This document shows, one piece after another, positions 17,238-26,001 of a stretch of DNA of 64,000 bases. A program made the position numbers and the translations under genes. The notes under the pieces are model-generated. The model saw nothing but the letters and a program-made list of their open reading frames with translations, did no database searches and was not told the DNA's origin. This DNA is from Hymenobacter tibetensis. Its GTDB lineage: Bacteria; Bacteroidota; Bacteroidia; Cytophagales; Hymenobacteraceae. Each line of letters starts with the position of its first letter. Within the stretch, counting starts at the first letter, position 1. The stretch lies in NCBI RefSeq assembly GCF_022827545.1, contig NZ_CP094669.1:3934001-3998000 (forward strand), read 5' to 3'.

Positions 17238-19148
17238 TTACATTTCTGCTAGCATTTCCCAACGGTCATTGAGTTGGGCCAGTTCTTTTTTCACCTGCTC
17301 GAATTTAAGCGTGGCGTCCTTTAACTGGGCGGCGTTCTGGTAAATCTGCGGGTCGGCAAGCTGCTTTTCGTAGACGGCCAGTTCCTTTTCCCGCTCGTCG
17401 ATTTTCTTCTCCACATCAGCCAACTCTTTCAGCGCCTTTTTCTGGTCGGGCGAAGGAGTTTTGGCTGGTGTAGTTTCCACTTTCTTCTCTTCTTTCGGCA
17501 GTGGCTTAGGCGCTGAGGGCGAAGGTAAGCCGGCTTTCTTGGCGGCCTTTTCCCGGTCTTCCTGCCACTGCTCATATTCGGCGTAGGTGCCGGGGTATTC
17601 CTTTAACTGGTAGTCTTCGATGTACCAGATTTTGTTGGCCACATTCTCCACGAAGAACCGATCGTGGCTGATGACGATGTAAGTGCCTTCGTACTGGTCC
17701 AGGGCCTGAATCAGGATGTTCACCGACTGCATATCCAGGTGGTTGGTCGGTTCGTCGAGGAGCAGGAAGTTGGCTTCCGAAATCAGGGTTTTAGCCAGGG
17801 CCACGCGGCTTTTTTCGCCTCCGCTGAGCACCTTGATTTTCTTGTACACTTCCTCGCCCGTGAATAGGAACGAACCCAGTACGGAACGCAGCTCCATTTC
17901 GGTGCGCCGCGAACCAGCCTCAATCATCTCCTGCAGAATCTCGTTTTCGATGCGCAAGCTTTCCAACTGGTGCTGCGCATAGAACGACATGATGACGTTG
18001 TGGCCCAACTGGTGGTTGCCGTTGGTGGGTGCCTCTTGACCGGCCACCAAGCGCATCAGCGTGGATTTACCTTTGCCGTTGGCTCCAATGAGGGCAATTT
18101 TGTCGCCCCGCTCGATGTGCACGTGCGTGTCGCGGAAGATGATTTTCTCGCCGTATTTCTTGCCCACGTGCTCCATGCGCAGAATGTGGCGGCCCGGCGT
18201 TACGGTGAAGTTGAACTTGATGTTCACGCGGGCATCATCACCGGCTACGTCCTCGATGCGCTCCAGTTTGTCCAGGGCTTTCACGCGGCTTTGGGCCTGC
18301 TTAGCCTTGCTGGCCTTGGCCTTGAACCGCTCAATAAACCGCTCGGCCTGCTTGATTTGGGCCTGCTGGTTCTCGAAAGCGCCTTTCTGAATCAGGTTAC
18401 GCTCTTCTTTTTCCTCGATGTAGTACGAATAGTTGCCAGCGTAAGGCACCAGCTTGCCGCCCGTTACTTCCACAGTGGTGTTAGTGGTGCGGTCCAGGAA
18501 TTCCCGGTCGTGACTCACAATGATAACGGCGCCTTCGTAGCCCGCCAGGTAGTTCTCGATCCACTTGATAGACGGCAAGTCCAAGTGGTTGGTTGGTTCG
18601 TCGAGCAGCAGCAACGAGGGTTGCTGTAGCAGGATTTTGGCCAGCATTACGCGCATCCGCCAGCCACCCGAAAACAGCTTCAGCGGCTTCTGTAGCTCCT
18701 CGGTGGTGAAGCCGAGGCCTTCCAGAATCTCTTCGGCGCGGGCCTGCATGGTGTAGCCACCCAACGATTCGAAACGTTCCTGCAAATCAGCCAGCTTCTC
18801 GACCAAGTCGTCGGTGTAGTTGGTTTCGAACTCCTGCAGTACCACGTCGATCTTCTTTTGCACATCCAGAGCCTCGGCAAAAGCCTGCATGGCCACAATC
18901 AGGATGGGCTCGTGCGAATCGTAGCTCAGCAAGTCCTGGTTCAAGAAGCCAAGGCTTACGTCCTTGCTCATGGAAATGCTGCCACCGTCGGGCTTGTACT
19001 CGCCCACCAGAATGCGCAACAGCGTGGATTTGCCCCGACCGTTCAAGCCAATCAGGCCGATTTTGTCTTTGGGCTTTATGTGGAGGTTGGCTTTGTCGTA
19101 GAGCGTACGGGAGCCAAAATGAAAGTCTAGGTCGCTAATCGAAATCAT
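17238..19148 (-). CDS. ABC-F family ATPase (Uup/YdiF-like translation factor)
   Basis: 636 residues with two ABC domains and no membrane segments. Walker A motifs GLNGRGKST (about 34) and GANGKGKST, signature motifs LFSGGWRMR and LSGGEKSRV, and two Walker B blocks LLLLDEPTNHLD / LLLDEPTNHLD. Between the domains a charged helical linker (IERFKAKASKAKQAQSRVK) corresponds to the P-site tRNA interaction motif. A C-terminal extension of about 100 residues is proline/lysine-rich then coiled coil (KKALKELADVEKKIDERE), as in Uup. ABC-F proteins act on stalled ribosomes; some give antibiotic protection. Nothing here indicates a resistance role. Confidence 0.93.
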   Translation of the reverse strand: MISISDLDFHFGSRTLYDKANLHIKPKDKIGLIGLNGRGKSTLLRILVGEYKPDGGSISMSKDVSLGFLNQDLLSYDSHEPILIVAMQAFAEALDVQKKIDVVLQEFETNYTDDLVEKLADLQERFESLGGYTMQARAEEILEGLGFTTEELQKPLKLFSGGWRMRVMLAKILLQQPSLLLLDEPTNHLDLPSIKWIENYLAGYEGAVIIVSHDREFLDRTTNTTVEVTGGKLVPYAGNYSYYIEEKEERNLIQKGAFENQQAQIKQAERFIERFKAKASKAKQAQSRVKALDKLERIEDVAGDDARVNIKFNFTVTPGRHILRMEHVGKKYGEKIIFRDTHVHIERGDKIALIGANGKGKSTLMRLVAGQEAPTNGNHQLGHNVIMSFYAQHQLESLRIENEILQEMIEAGSRRTEMELRSVLGSFLFTGEEVYKKIKVLSGGEKSRVALAKTLISEANFLLLDEPTNHLDMQSVNILIQALDQYEGTYIVISHDRFFVENVANKIWYIEDYQLKEYPGTYAEYEQWQEDREKAAKKAGLPSPSAPKPLPKEEKKVETTPAKTPSPDQKKALKELADVEKKIDEREKELAVYEKQLADPQIYQNAAQLKDATLKFEQVKKELAQLNDRWEMLAEM

Positions 19149-19240
19149 CCTACTTTGCTATGAAGCTGCAAAGGTACGGTGTTGTTCCTAAAAGTATATC
19201 TATAAACGATGCCAGAATAGTTCATTTCTATAATATTACC

Positions 19241-20449
19241 TCAACCTTCGTTATTCACATCATCAATAATTCTCTTTAAATTAGCTTGATACTCATTTAT
19301 AAGCACAGCCATCGAACTGAGAATATTTAACAACCTTTCAAGGCTCGTAGAAGCTTCTCTTCTTGCTTTTATAACGCTGCTACTTAACTTTGGAAAACCA
19401 TCTACAGCATTCTTAAAAGTTCTTATTCCAACTTGAGCATTAGATATATTATCAATAAAAATATCAAAATGTTTAAAGGCACTTACTATTGATTCCTTAT
19501 CAAGAATTATCATTTCATAATAATACTCAAGAGCATAGGAATATTGCTCGATAGCTTTGTTGAAATTTATTTCTAGACTATCTAATTCAGGATTTATATT
19601 ATTAGAGAAATCAAGTAGATCACTTGCTATAGAATTTAACATGGCTATTTTAGCAGAGGTATCAATAGGCAATTTCGAAGCCTCTAGATATGACAAATTT
19701 TCTCCTTGCTTAACAATTCTATTTTTAACTATATCAACGTTGCTAACAATTTTAATCAAGTTGTCATTCCCAAGCCCAAAACACCTTTCTCCCTCATAAA
19801 GGTAATCAAGAACTCCTCTCTCGTCTTCTAAGTTATTCAAATCAACGTTGCTTTTACTTACTACCTCCTCATTTTTGAGCTTGTTTAGTTCTATAGTCTC
19901 TTTTGATTTCTGTTTGTTTTGTATTTCAAAAACCACTCTAGGTAGTTGTATTTTTAATAATTTTTCAAAATCCCTTACACTATCATATGGAAAATAATAT
20001 AATCCCATTTCCGATACAGATTTTTTAAACGTCTTAACTAGAGAAAGTTGATCGATATCTATATCGTCAAGGCTTAAAGGTGCTCTGTTACAAAAATAGA
20101 ACATAACATAAGGCTCGTCTTTATTATGCCTTGATTTTTCATACGCTCTGTTAAACTCCTCTTGCGTCCCTGAATCATAGCGTTTTGTAGGGGAGCCGAA
20201 TTTTTTCCACATTATCCCAAGAAATATATCATAATCTTCACTCAATTGGTTATTAATTACATCTTGCCCGTCTTTGCCTAATCCAGGATTAGTATGAGTT
20301 TCCCATCTAACGAGTTCTAACCTAATATTCATGTGCTGCCCAGAAGTTAAATTAAATTCATTTATCACCTCTTCTGCAATTCCACGTTCGTCTGCAACAT
20401 CTTGAGGTGATGCCAGAAAAATTTTCATTAAGGTTACAGTCTTTGCCAT
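19241..20449 (-). CDS. Lone DUF4062 domain protein, candidate defence effector
   Basis: 402 residues, strongly AT-rich. Residues about 8-165 carry DUF4062 hallmarks: FLASPQDVADER (11-22), RWETH (48-52), GKDGQDVIN (58-66), YDIFLGIMWKKFGSPT (73-88) and SGTQEEF (93-99). This Rossmann-like, TIR-related domain is usually the N-terminal part of STAND/NACHT-type NTPases and other conflict proteins. Here no P-loop follows; instead residues about 230-400 are predicted helical without motifs I recognise. Start: ATG at 20449 (MAKTVTLMKIF); ATG at 20428 and TTG at 20467 are alternatives. It follows a broken Uma2 gene on the same strand. A role in antiphage defence is inference from domain family and foreign composition. 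Confidence 0.75.
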   Translation of the reverse strand: MAKTVTLMKIFLASPQDVADERGIAEEVINEFNLTSGQHMNIRLELVRWETHTNPGLGKDGQDVINNQLSEDYDIFLGIMWKKFGSPTKRYDSGTQEEFNRAYEKSRHNKDEPYVMFYFCNRAPLSLDDIDIDQLSLVKTFKKSVSEMGLYYFPYDSVRDFEKLLKIQLPRVVFEIQNKQKSKETIELNKLKNEEVVSKSNVDLNNLEDERGVLDYLYEGERCFGLGNDNLIKIVSNVDIVKNRIVKQGENLSYLEASKLPIDTSAKIAMLNSIASDLLDFSNNINPELDSLEINFNKAIEQYSYALEYYYEMIILDKESIVSAFKHFDIFIDNISNAQVGIRTFKNAVDGFPKLSSSVIKARREASTSLERLLNILSSMAVLINEYQANLKRIIDDVNNEG

Positions 20450-20461
20450 GTCTTTTTTTAG

Positions 20462-20477
20462 ATACAAAAATTTGTAT
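20462..20477. promoter_or_regulatory. AT-rich palindrome upstream of the DUF4062 gene
   Basis: ATACAAA-AA-TTTGTAT is a perfect palindrome ending 13 bases before the DUF4062 ATG on the minus strand and just after the end of the broken Uma2 gene. The position suits an operator or promoter element; by itself a 16-base AT palindrome in AT-rich DNA is weak evidence. Confidence 0.3.
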
Positions 20478-20482
20478 TGTCA

Positions 20483-21081
20483 TTAAACTCCCTCAAACAC
20501 TTCCGCCCACTCTATCTGCAGCTCTGGCAGCGTAGCCACCGGAATCAGGCCGGGCGTGTAGAACTCGCCGCGCAAGGCGTAGTGGCCGTCCTCGCTTAGC
20601 AGGTACACCACTACTTTTTCTGCTCGGGCGTTACCATTCAGTATTCGTGCACACCTACTTCTTCGTAGAGGTCGAATTTCTCTTTCGTATCACGTGCCAC
20701 AGTGCCGGGACTCAGGATTTCAATTATCCAGTCGGGGGCACCTAGGCAACCTCGCTCGTCAAGCTTCTGTGGGTCGCAGATAACGCAGATGTCGGGCTGC
20801 ACTACAGTTTCTATGCTGGCGTCGCCGTTGGGCGTGGTACGGGTTAGGCGCACATCGAAGGGTGCATGGTACATCTTGCAACTCTTGCCGCGTAGAAACT
20901 GCATAATGGGCAACTCAATGTTGCGCGTTATATCCTGGTGGGCGCGTTTGGGCGCGGGGTTCATTAGGCGCACTTTGCCCCGAATCAATTCCACCCAATC
21001 GGTTAGCTGCCACGTCAGGTAGTCGGCGTAGGTATAGCGGCGCGTCAGGTCGAGTTGAGAAAGCTGCGTTATGGGTTCCAT
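20483..21081 (-). pseudogene. Uma2-family (DUF820) nuclease gene with a frame break
   Basis: The first 147 codons encode a Uma2 PD-(D/E)xK-like protein: YTYADYLTW, VELIRGKVRLMNPAP, VQPDICVICDP and PDWIIEILSPGT, then EKFDLYEEVGVHEY and a TGA at 20638-20640. The family normally continues HEYW. Restoring one G in that codon (TGG) puts the frame onto a continuation reading EKVVVYLLSEDGHYALRGE, then TPGLIPVATLPELQIEW and EVFEGV, ending at a TAA at 20483-20485, which is a normal Uma2 C-terminus. The total of about 199 codons equals the family length. So this is one gene broken by a single-base deletion, or a sequencing error. Catalytic residues precede the break. Confidence 0.8.
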
Positions 21082-21199
21082 AGCTGGGGCAGTCGGGAGT
21101 AGAGTAAAGATATACGAGTTCGAAGTGTCCTAAGCTGGTTGCTGATATCAATTCCTGGCGCTGCTCAAACCGCCCACCACGGCCGCCGTACAACGGAGT

Positions 21200-21733
21200 A
21201 TGAAGCCCTTCCTCCTGCTTTTCGTTCTTGTTGCCCTGGCTGCCTGCACATCCGAGCGCGAATCGGCGGGGCGCAACCGGGAGGAAGTGGTACCGCCCAC
21301 CGTGAAAGGTGAGGTATCCACCACGGAAGCAGTGGGCGAAACGGGCCGCAACCACGGCTATGTCCGGCGCTTGTATCAGGACAAGGGTCGCTACTACATC
21401 ACGGTGGATTACATCCAGTTTCTGAGTGGGGAAGCCGCCGTGGCAGCAGCTCGGCGCAAGGGCGATGCGCAAGAAGAAGTAGTGAATGGCGACACCATCT
21501 ATTCTGTGTTCGATGACCATTACATCATCAACGACGATGCCCAACAGCGGACGTTGCCGTTGGGTGAACAAGCTTTGTTCACGCTCTGGGACACCTCCGG
21601 CGACTTGCGCCAGTACACCGCTACAGCAGCAGAAATGCTGGAAAAAAACCAGGAGATGCTGCGTTACGTGCCCTTCATGGTGGAAACCAAGCAGGGCACC
21701 GTAACGAATCTGACAGAGCAGTACGTGCCCTGA
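21200..21733 (+). CDS. Lipoprotein of unknown function
   Basis: 177 residues beginning MKPFLLLFVLVALAACTSE, a lipoprotein signal with lipobox LAAC and Cys at residue 16. The mature part starts with a low-complexity charged linker (to about residue 50) and then a compact domain (GYVRRLYQDKGRYYITVDYI ... SVFDDHYIINDD ... LWDTSGDLRQYTA) of alternating strands, with a basic residue-rich segment AAVAAARRKGDAQ. No known family recognised. It is likely anchored in the periplasm or outer membrane. The neighbouring genes do not suggest a pathway. Confidence 0.7.
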   Translation: MKPFLLLFVLVALAACTSERESAGRNREEVVPPTVKGEVSTTEAVGETGRNHGYVRRLYQDKGRYYITVDYIQFLSGEAAVAAARRKGDAQEEVVNGDTIYSVFDDHYIINDDAQQRTLPLGEQALFTLWDTSGDLRQYTATAAEMLEKNQEMLRYVPFMVETKQGTVTNLTEQYVP

Positions 21734-21875
21734 TTTGCGGCCGTAACAGACCTGTTAAGCGTTGCGTAGCGCTCTACTTCAACCGCCGAATGGCTGCTTT
21801 GATACAGCATAGTCGGCTATGGCACGCCAAGTTGTCGTATAAGGAACATCTACCACTCTTATTTTCATCCTGACT

Positions 21876-22112
21876 ATGGCAACCACCAAAGCACCAGCCG
21901 ATACCGACCAACCACTTGACGAACGCTCCACCAATGCTGCCCAAGGCAAGCAAGACGGTGGCGTAGTTGGCCAAAGCAGTGGCCGCCCCAGCTACGGCAC
22001 CGGCGGCTACGAACTGAACCTAGACGCAGAAGCCGGTGACGAAGGCGGCTCCGGCAGCGCGTCTTCTTCTACTAGCAAAGCCCCACACGAGTCGTCGGAA
22101 GACGATAAGTAA
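21876..22112 (+). CDS. Small low-complexity acidic protein
   Basis: 78 residues, hydrophilic and probably disordered: MATTKAPADTDQPLDERS, then a Gly-rich centre (GQSSGRPSYGTGGYELNL) and a Ser/Gly/Asp tail (SGSASSSTSKAPHESSEDD). A strong terminator follows directly at 22141, which supports expression as a separate gene. No family recognised; short acidic proteins like this in related genomes are often stress-associated, but nothing here shows that. Confidence 0.6.
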   Translation: MATTKAPADTDQPLDERSTNAAQGKQDGGVVGQSSGRPSYGTGGYELNLDAEAGDEGGSGSASSSTSKAPHESSEDDK

Positions 22113-22140
22113 CTGCTTGAACCGAGCACAAGCATTACGA

Positions 22141-22178
22141 GAAGGAGCGCGAAGCATAAGCTTCGCGCTCCTTCTTTT
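22141..22178. terminator. Terminator between convergent genes
   Basis: Perfect 14-bp stem GAAGGAGCGCGAAG and complement around CATAAG, followed by TTTTT on the plus strand. It ends the small acidic protein gene and may also serve the convergent gene ending at 22186. Confidence 0.8.
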
Positions 22179-22185
22179 TGAGGGC

Positions 22186-23142
22186 TTAACGGCTGGCTTT
22201 ATGCAATTGGCTTTCCTGTATTTCCTGGTAAATCTTGCGGGTTTCCTTGACCTCTATATGGAGAGCTTCGCCATAGGTTAGGATGGCGCCGGCGAATAGC
22301 TCTAGTTCGGTGTCGGACTTATTGGAATTGACGTCTAGCTGCAAGGAGGTGGGCGTATGGTATGGAAAGGACCGGGCCTTCTGGAAGGTTTGGCTGATGA
22401 TATCGGCCGGCAGCACAACTCCTTTTTCGTGCGCAATAGCCGCTATTTCCTGCATGATAGCCTGGGCCCGCTCACGTAAGCTGCTGTCTTCCTCGACCTG
22501 CCCAATCGACTTGTTGTAGCGCGCCGATACCAACCCGAAGCTGGCAATAAAGAAGAACTTAGTCCAGATGGCGGGGAATGCATCCGGCTGATACTCGATG
22601 GCAATGCCAGCATCGGCCAGGAGACCAACTACGTGTTGCGGTTGATACGCGGGCCGCTGCGGATCCTGCCCGACAATAATTCTACCTGGGTTGCCTTTGT
22701 GTTCTACTACCCCCTTTTCTTTGATGTGCGAGGCAACGTACACGCAGGCGGGCAGCACACTAGCCGCCGGAATAATTCGGCGGATTCGGTCGTAGATGTC
22801 CACGCCGTTCATTAGCGGCAGCAGCACCACATTATCGTGCAGAATTGGCTTTAGCTCGGTACAGATTTTCTCTAAATCGTACTCCTTGACGCAGATAACC
22901 ACCACATCGACATCTGCTAGCTCCGCAACGGCTTGTACTAGCTTGGCTGGGCGGGTTACGCTGTGAGGATGTTCGGGCGAGAGCAGTGTTAACCCGTGTT
23001 CCTTCACGGCGTCGTAGGTTGCGCCACGGGCTACAAAGGTGATGTTGACGGCAGGATCGGGCGCATAAAACTGCGCCAGCTTAAACCCGAAATACCCGCC
23101 AACTCCCCCAAGTCCGACAATAGCCAGTTCTGTTGTTTTCAT
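22186..23142 (-). CDS. 2-dehydropantoate 2-reductase family protein (PanE-like)
   Basis: 318-residue NADP-dependent reductase of the ketopantoate reductase family. The N-terminal dinucleotide-binding loop GLGGVGGYFG (about 10-19), ITFVARG and VVICVKEYDLEKI are typical, as are LPLMNGVDI and the C-terminal helical domain with WTKFFFIASFGLVSARY and SFPYHTPTSLQLDV. PanE makes pantoate for coenzyme A, but this family also contains many paralogues acting on other 2-keto acids, and no panB/panC is nearby, so the substrate is uncertain. Length is normal. Confidence 0.85.
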   Translation of the reverse strand: MKTTELAIVGLGGVGGYFGFKLAQFYAPDPAVNITFVARGATYDAVKEHGLTLLSPEHPHSVTRPAKLVQAVAELADVDVVVICVKEYDLEKICTELKPILHDNVVLLPLMNGVDIYDRIRRIIPAASVLPACVYVASHIKEKGVVEHKGNPGRIIVGQDPQRPAYQPQHVVGLLADAGIAIEYQPDAFPAIWTKFFFIASFGLVSARYNKSIGQVEEDSSLRERAQAIMQEIAAIAHEKGVVLPADIISQTFQKARSFPYHTPTSLQLDVNSNKSDTELELFAGAILTYGEALHIEVKETRKIYQEIQESQLHKASR

Positions 23143-23203
23143 CTTGTCTTGTGCACTACCAAGATAGAAAGTGATTCTCTAGTTGCTGGTGCTAGATACA
23201 AAA

Positions 23204-23232
23204 AAGCCTCCCGAACGTGATTCGGGAGGCTT
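23204..23232 (-). terminator. Terminator of the amidase gene
   Basis: Stem AAGCCTCCCGAA and complement around CGTGA. On the minus strand it is followed by TTTTTT. It lies 19 bases after the amidase stop and upstream of the reductase gene. Confidence 0.8.
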
Positions 23233-23250
23233 CTTATCGAGCAAGCTTTT

Positions 23251-24885
23251 CTACCCTACAAACGGCGGCTGGAACTGCGGCGCAATCCGTTTCTTCGAGG
23301 CTTGCTCGTAGGCGTACGCAACCGTTAGCAAGGGGCCTTCCGAGTAAGCGCCCCCCACAAACGACAACCCAACGGGCAAGCCATTGACAGCGCCCATCGG
23401 GACGGTGATGTGGGGGTACCCCGCCATAGCGGCAGGCGACGAAGAACCAGGGCCGCCGCCAGCATCGCCGTTGATTAGGTCGATGACGCGGGCCGGGCCG
23501 GTAGTGATGCCCACGATAGCATCGAGCTTGTTGGTACTGATGGCAGCATCGAGCACCTGCCGGGCCCCGAGGTGCGACTTACGAAGGGCAGCCTGGTATT
23601 TAGGGCTGCTTAGGCCTTCGAGCTTCTGCGAGGCTTCCAGGATTTCTTGCTGGAAGAACGGCATGGCCTTGGGCTTGTTTTGGGTGTTGAAGGCAATGAC
23701 GTCGGCTAGCGTTTTGACGGGCATATTAGCCGTGGCTAAGTACTTGTTGACGCCGTCTTTGAACTCGTACAGTAGCACGTCGTACTCGGCTTCCCCGAAG
23801 GCGTCGCAGGGCTCGTCTACTTTCACTTCCACTACCGTGGCGCCTTGGGCTTTCAGCAGCTCTACTGCTTGCTTGAACAGCGGAATAGAACCAGAAACGC
23901 CCTCTAAGTGCCGCTTCTCGATACCTATTCGCTTGCCTTTAAGGCCATTAGCATCCAGGAATTTGGTGTAGTCGGGTTGAACTTTGCCGGCGCTTTCGTT
24001 GGTCACGGCATCGGCAGGGTCTTGGCCGGCTAATGCGCCGAGCAGAATAGCCGCGTCGCGCACGTTGCGGGCCATGGGGCCGGCGGTGTCCTGCGTGGCG
24101 GAAATAGGAATGATGCCACTACGGCTCAGCAACCCCACCGTTGGCTTGATACCCACGAGCCCGCAGCACGACGATGGCGACACAATAGAACCATCCGTTT
24201 CGGTCCCAATAGCCACCGCGCACAAATTGGCCGACACCGCCGAACCCGAACCGGCGCTGGAGCCGCTAGGCGTACGGTCGAGGATGTAGGGATTCTTGGT
24301 TTGGCCGCCGCGGCTGCTCCAGCCACTGGTGGAGCGCGTAGAGCGGAAGTTGGCCCACTCGCTCAGATTGGTTTTACCAAGTAGCACGGCCCCCGCGTCG
24401 CGCAGTTTCTTGACAATGAAAGCATCTTGCGTGGCTTTGTGGCCGGCCAGCGCCAGGGAGCCCGCAGTAGTTTGCTGTTTGTCGCCGGTGTCAATATTGT
24501 CTTTGATGAGCACCGGAATCCCGTGCAGCGGGCCGCGCACTTTGCCGGCTTTGCGCTCCTTATCAAGGGCATCGGCAATGGTGAGGGCGTCGGGGTTGAC
24601 TTCGATAACCGAATTGAGCTTGGGGCCGGCTTTATCGAGTGTTTCGATGCGCTTCAGGTAGAGTTCGGTGAGCGAGCGGGCAGTGTGCTGGCCGTTGGCC
24701 ATCTTCTCTTGTAGCCCGCTGATAGTGGCTTCGCTGAGTTCAAAGGAATCTGCTACGGAATTCGGAGCGCCATCAGTGGCCGTTGGCAACGTTGTGTTGG
24801 CCTCTGAGGTGCAGGCACTGGTGCCAAGAGTGGTAAGCGCAAAACCGGCCAAGGAACCGTTCCGCAGGAATAGCCTTCTGTTCAT
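23251..24885 (-). CDS. Exported amidase-signature enzyme
   Basis: 544 residues. The N-terminus MNRRLFLRNGSLAGFALTTL has a twin-arginine-like motif (NRRLFLR) and a Cys following LGTSA, so it may be exported by Tat and lipid-anchored. The catalytic Ser-cisSer-Lys triad is carried by the Lys in PVLIKDNID, the first Ser in SPSSCCGLVG and the nucleophile region TPSGSSAGSGSAVSAN. It hydrolyses an amide bond; sequence relatives include peptide amidases and 6-aminohexanoate-cyclic-dimer hydrolase-like enzymes. The closeness to GatA is general to the fold: no gatB or gatC is nearby, and export argues against the tRNA-dependent role. Confidence 0.9.
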   Translation of the reverse strand: MNRRLFLRNGSLAGFALTTLGTSACTSEANTTLPTATDGAPNSVADSFELSEATISGLQEKMANGQHTARSLTELYLKRIETLDKAGPKLNSVIEVNPDALTIADALDKERKAGKVRGPLHGIPVLIKDNIDTGDKQQTTAGSLALAGHKATQDAFIVKKLRDAGAVLLGKTNLSEWANFRSTRSTSGWSSRGGQTKNPYILDRTPSGSSAGSGSAVSANLCAVAIGTETDGSIVSPSSCCGLVGIKPTVGLLSRSGIIPISATQDTAGPMARNVRDAAILLGALAGQDPADAVTNESAGKVQPDYTKFLDANGLKGKRIGIEKRHLEGVSGSIPLFKQAVELLKAQGATVVEVKVDEPCDAFGEAEYDVLLYEFKDGVNKYLATANMPVKTLADVIAFNTQNKPKAMPFFQQEILEASQKLEGLSSPKYQAALRKSHLGARQVLDAAISTNKLDAIVGITTGPARVIDLINGDAGGGPGSSSPAAMAGYPHITVPMGAVNGLPVGLSFVGGAYSEGPLLTVAYAYEQASKKRIAPQFQPPFVG

Positions 24886-24928
24886 AGAGTCGTTTTTGCT
24901 GTAAGATAAACCCCTGTTCGTACTTCTT

Positions 24929-25591
24929 TTACTTCACCCGCAAACTATCCTGCCGGTGCGTAGGCACCGAAAACGCTTCGAGCAGCTGACCATCAGCTGA
25001 AACACGAACGCCAGTAAGGGCGTGGCCGTACACAGCCCCCGTATCCAGGTTCAAAGAATTGGACGCAAGGTCCCGGCTGTAGAGTCCATCGGGGGTGGGC
25101 GTGTGGCCAATGAGTTGCAGCTTGCCGATGTTGAGCAGTGGTCCGCGGTACCATAGTATTCCATCCGGGTTTTCTTCATCGAACGGATCAACCGTGTCGG
25201 ATATGCCCGCATGGCTGGCAAACACGGCGTCGTTTTCCCAGTACAAAGGCCGTTCCTTGAGCCAGGCCAAGTGGGGCGCCAGCAATTCGGGTTGCGCCTC
25301 GTATTGCTGCTTGGTGAGGCTCCCACCCCATTCCAGCCAAGAGGTAGGCACCTTATGGGGGCTGTAGTAATCCAGCATGCCCGCTTCGTGGTTGCCCTTT
25401 AGAAACATGGTATGCTCGGGGTGCTGGGCGTTTAGCTCCATGGCTAAGCCCACGCACTCTGGCGCAAAGTTGCCGCGGTCCATCAGGTCCCCGAGTTGGA
25501 TCAACCGTTCTTTTTTGGGCTGCCAGTGTTGCAGTAGTTCCCGGAAGGTGTGGTAGCACCCGTGTACATCACCAACGACAAACAAATTCAT
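24929..25591 (-). CDS. PPP-type metallophosphatase (Ser/Thr phosphatase or ApaH-like)
   Basis: 220 residues starting MNLFVVGDVHGCYHTFREL. The complete set of PPP-family motifs is visible: GDVHG, GDLMDRG, GNHEAG, ASHAG and IGHTP. These bind two metal ions and support hydrolysis of phosphoproteins or of dinucleoside polyphosphates. Small bacterial members of this size act as protein phosphatases or ApaH-like enzymes, and sequence alone does not decide. The ATG at 25591 is chosen because the metal motif starts six residues later; the frame runs to 25621. Confidence 0.88.
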   Translation of the reverse strand: MNLFVVGDVHGCYHTFRELLQHWQPKKERLIQLGDLMDRGNFAPECVGLAMELNAQHPEHTMFLKGNHEAGMLDYYSPHKVPTSWLEWGGSLTKQQYEAQPELLAPHLAWLKERPLYWENDAVFASHAGISDTVDPFDEENPDGILWYRGPLLNIGKLQLIGHTPTPDGLYSRDLASNSLNLDTGAVYGHALTGVRVSADGQLLEAFSVPTHRQDSLRVK

Positions 25592-25708
25592 AGCCGCAAA
25601 TGAAGTGATTTTGGGGCGCATCCAGGCCTAGGAAATCGAAATAACACTACCTCGCGCCCGTGGGCTTCGGCCAGTTCGTGGCAAACCGGCGGCAGGCCTT
25701 TCCCGTGC

Positions 25709-25885
25709 TTACGGCTGCGGAGTAGCAGTAGGGCTTTTGGGCTTGTTCCGGTGGCACTTCTCGCCGCAATACTTCACTTCATCCCACGAGTTGCGCCACT
25801 TCTTGCGGTATTCGAAGGGGCGGCCGCAGGTGAGGCAAATTTTGGTGGGCAGGTTGCCCTTGGTGAGTTTGGAGGGAACAGGCAT
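25709..25885 (-). CDS. DUF2256 small zinc-finger-like protein
   Basis: 58 residues. The core LPTKICLTCGRPFEYRKKW followed by WDEVKYCGEKCHRNK is the DUF2256 pattern: CxxC about 20 residues ahead of CGEKC, likely binding one zinc ion. Function is not known; members are sometimes fused to or next to cryptochrome/photolyase genes, not seen here. The ATG at 25885 is preferred; an upstream extension would overlap the preceding terminator. Confidence 0.85.
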   Translation of the reverse strand: MPVPSKLTKGNLPTKICLTCGRPFEYRKKWRNSWDEVKYCGEKCHRNKPKSPTATPQP

Positions 25886-25915
25886 AACGTGCTGGTCGGC
25901 AACTGAAGTGAGCAC

Positions 25916-25945
25916 AAAAAAAGGCGGCTTTTCCAAGCCGCCTTT
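25916..25945 (-). terminator. Terminator of the PAS-domain gene
   Basis: Stem AAAGGCGGCTT and complement around TTCC; on the minus strand it is followed by a run of eight T. It lies between the PAS gene stop (26002) and the DUF2256 start (25885), separating the two messages. Confidence 0.85.
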
Positions 25946-26001
25946 CTCAATAAAGCACCAGGGCACAGAAAGGTTTGTGCTGTCAACTACAGCGTAGCGT
26001 T

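Noticed and set aside
18061..18390. Plus-strand frames inside the ABC-F gene
   Set aside because: Antisense shadows of a strongly conserved gene.
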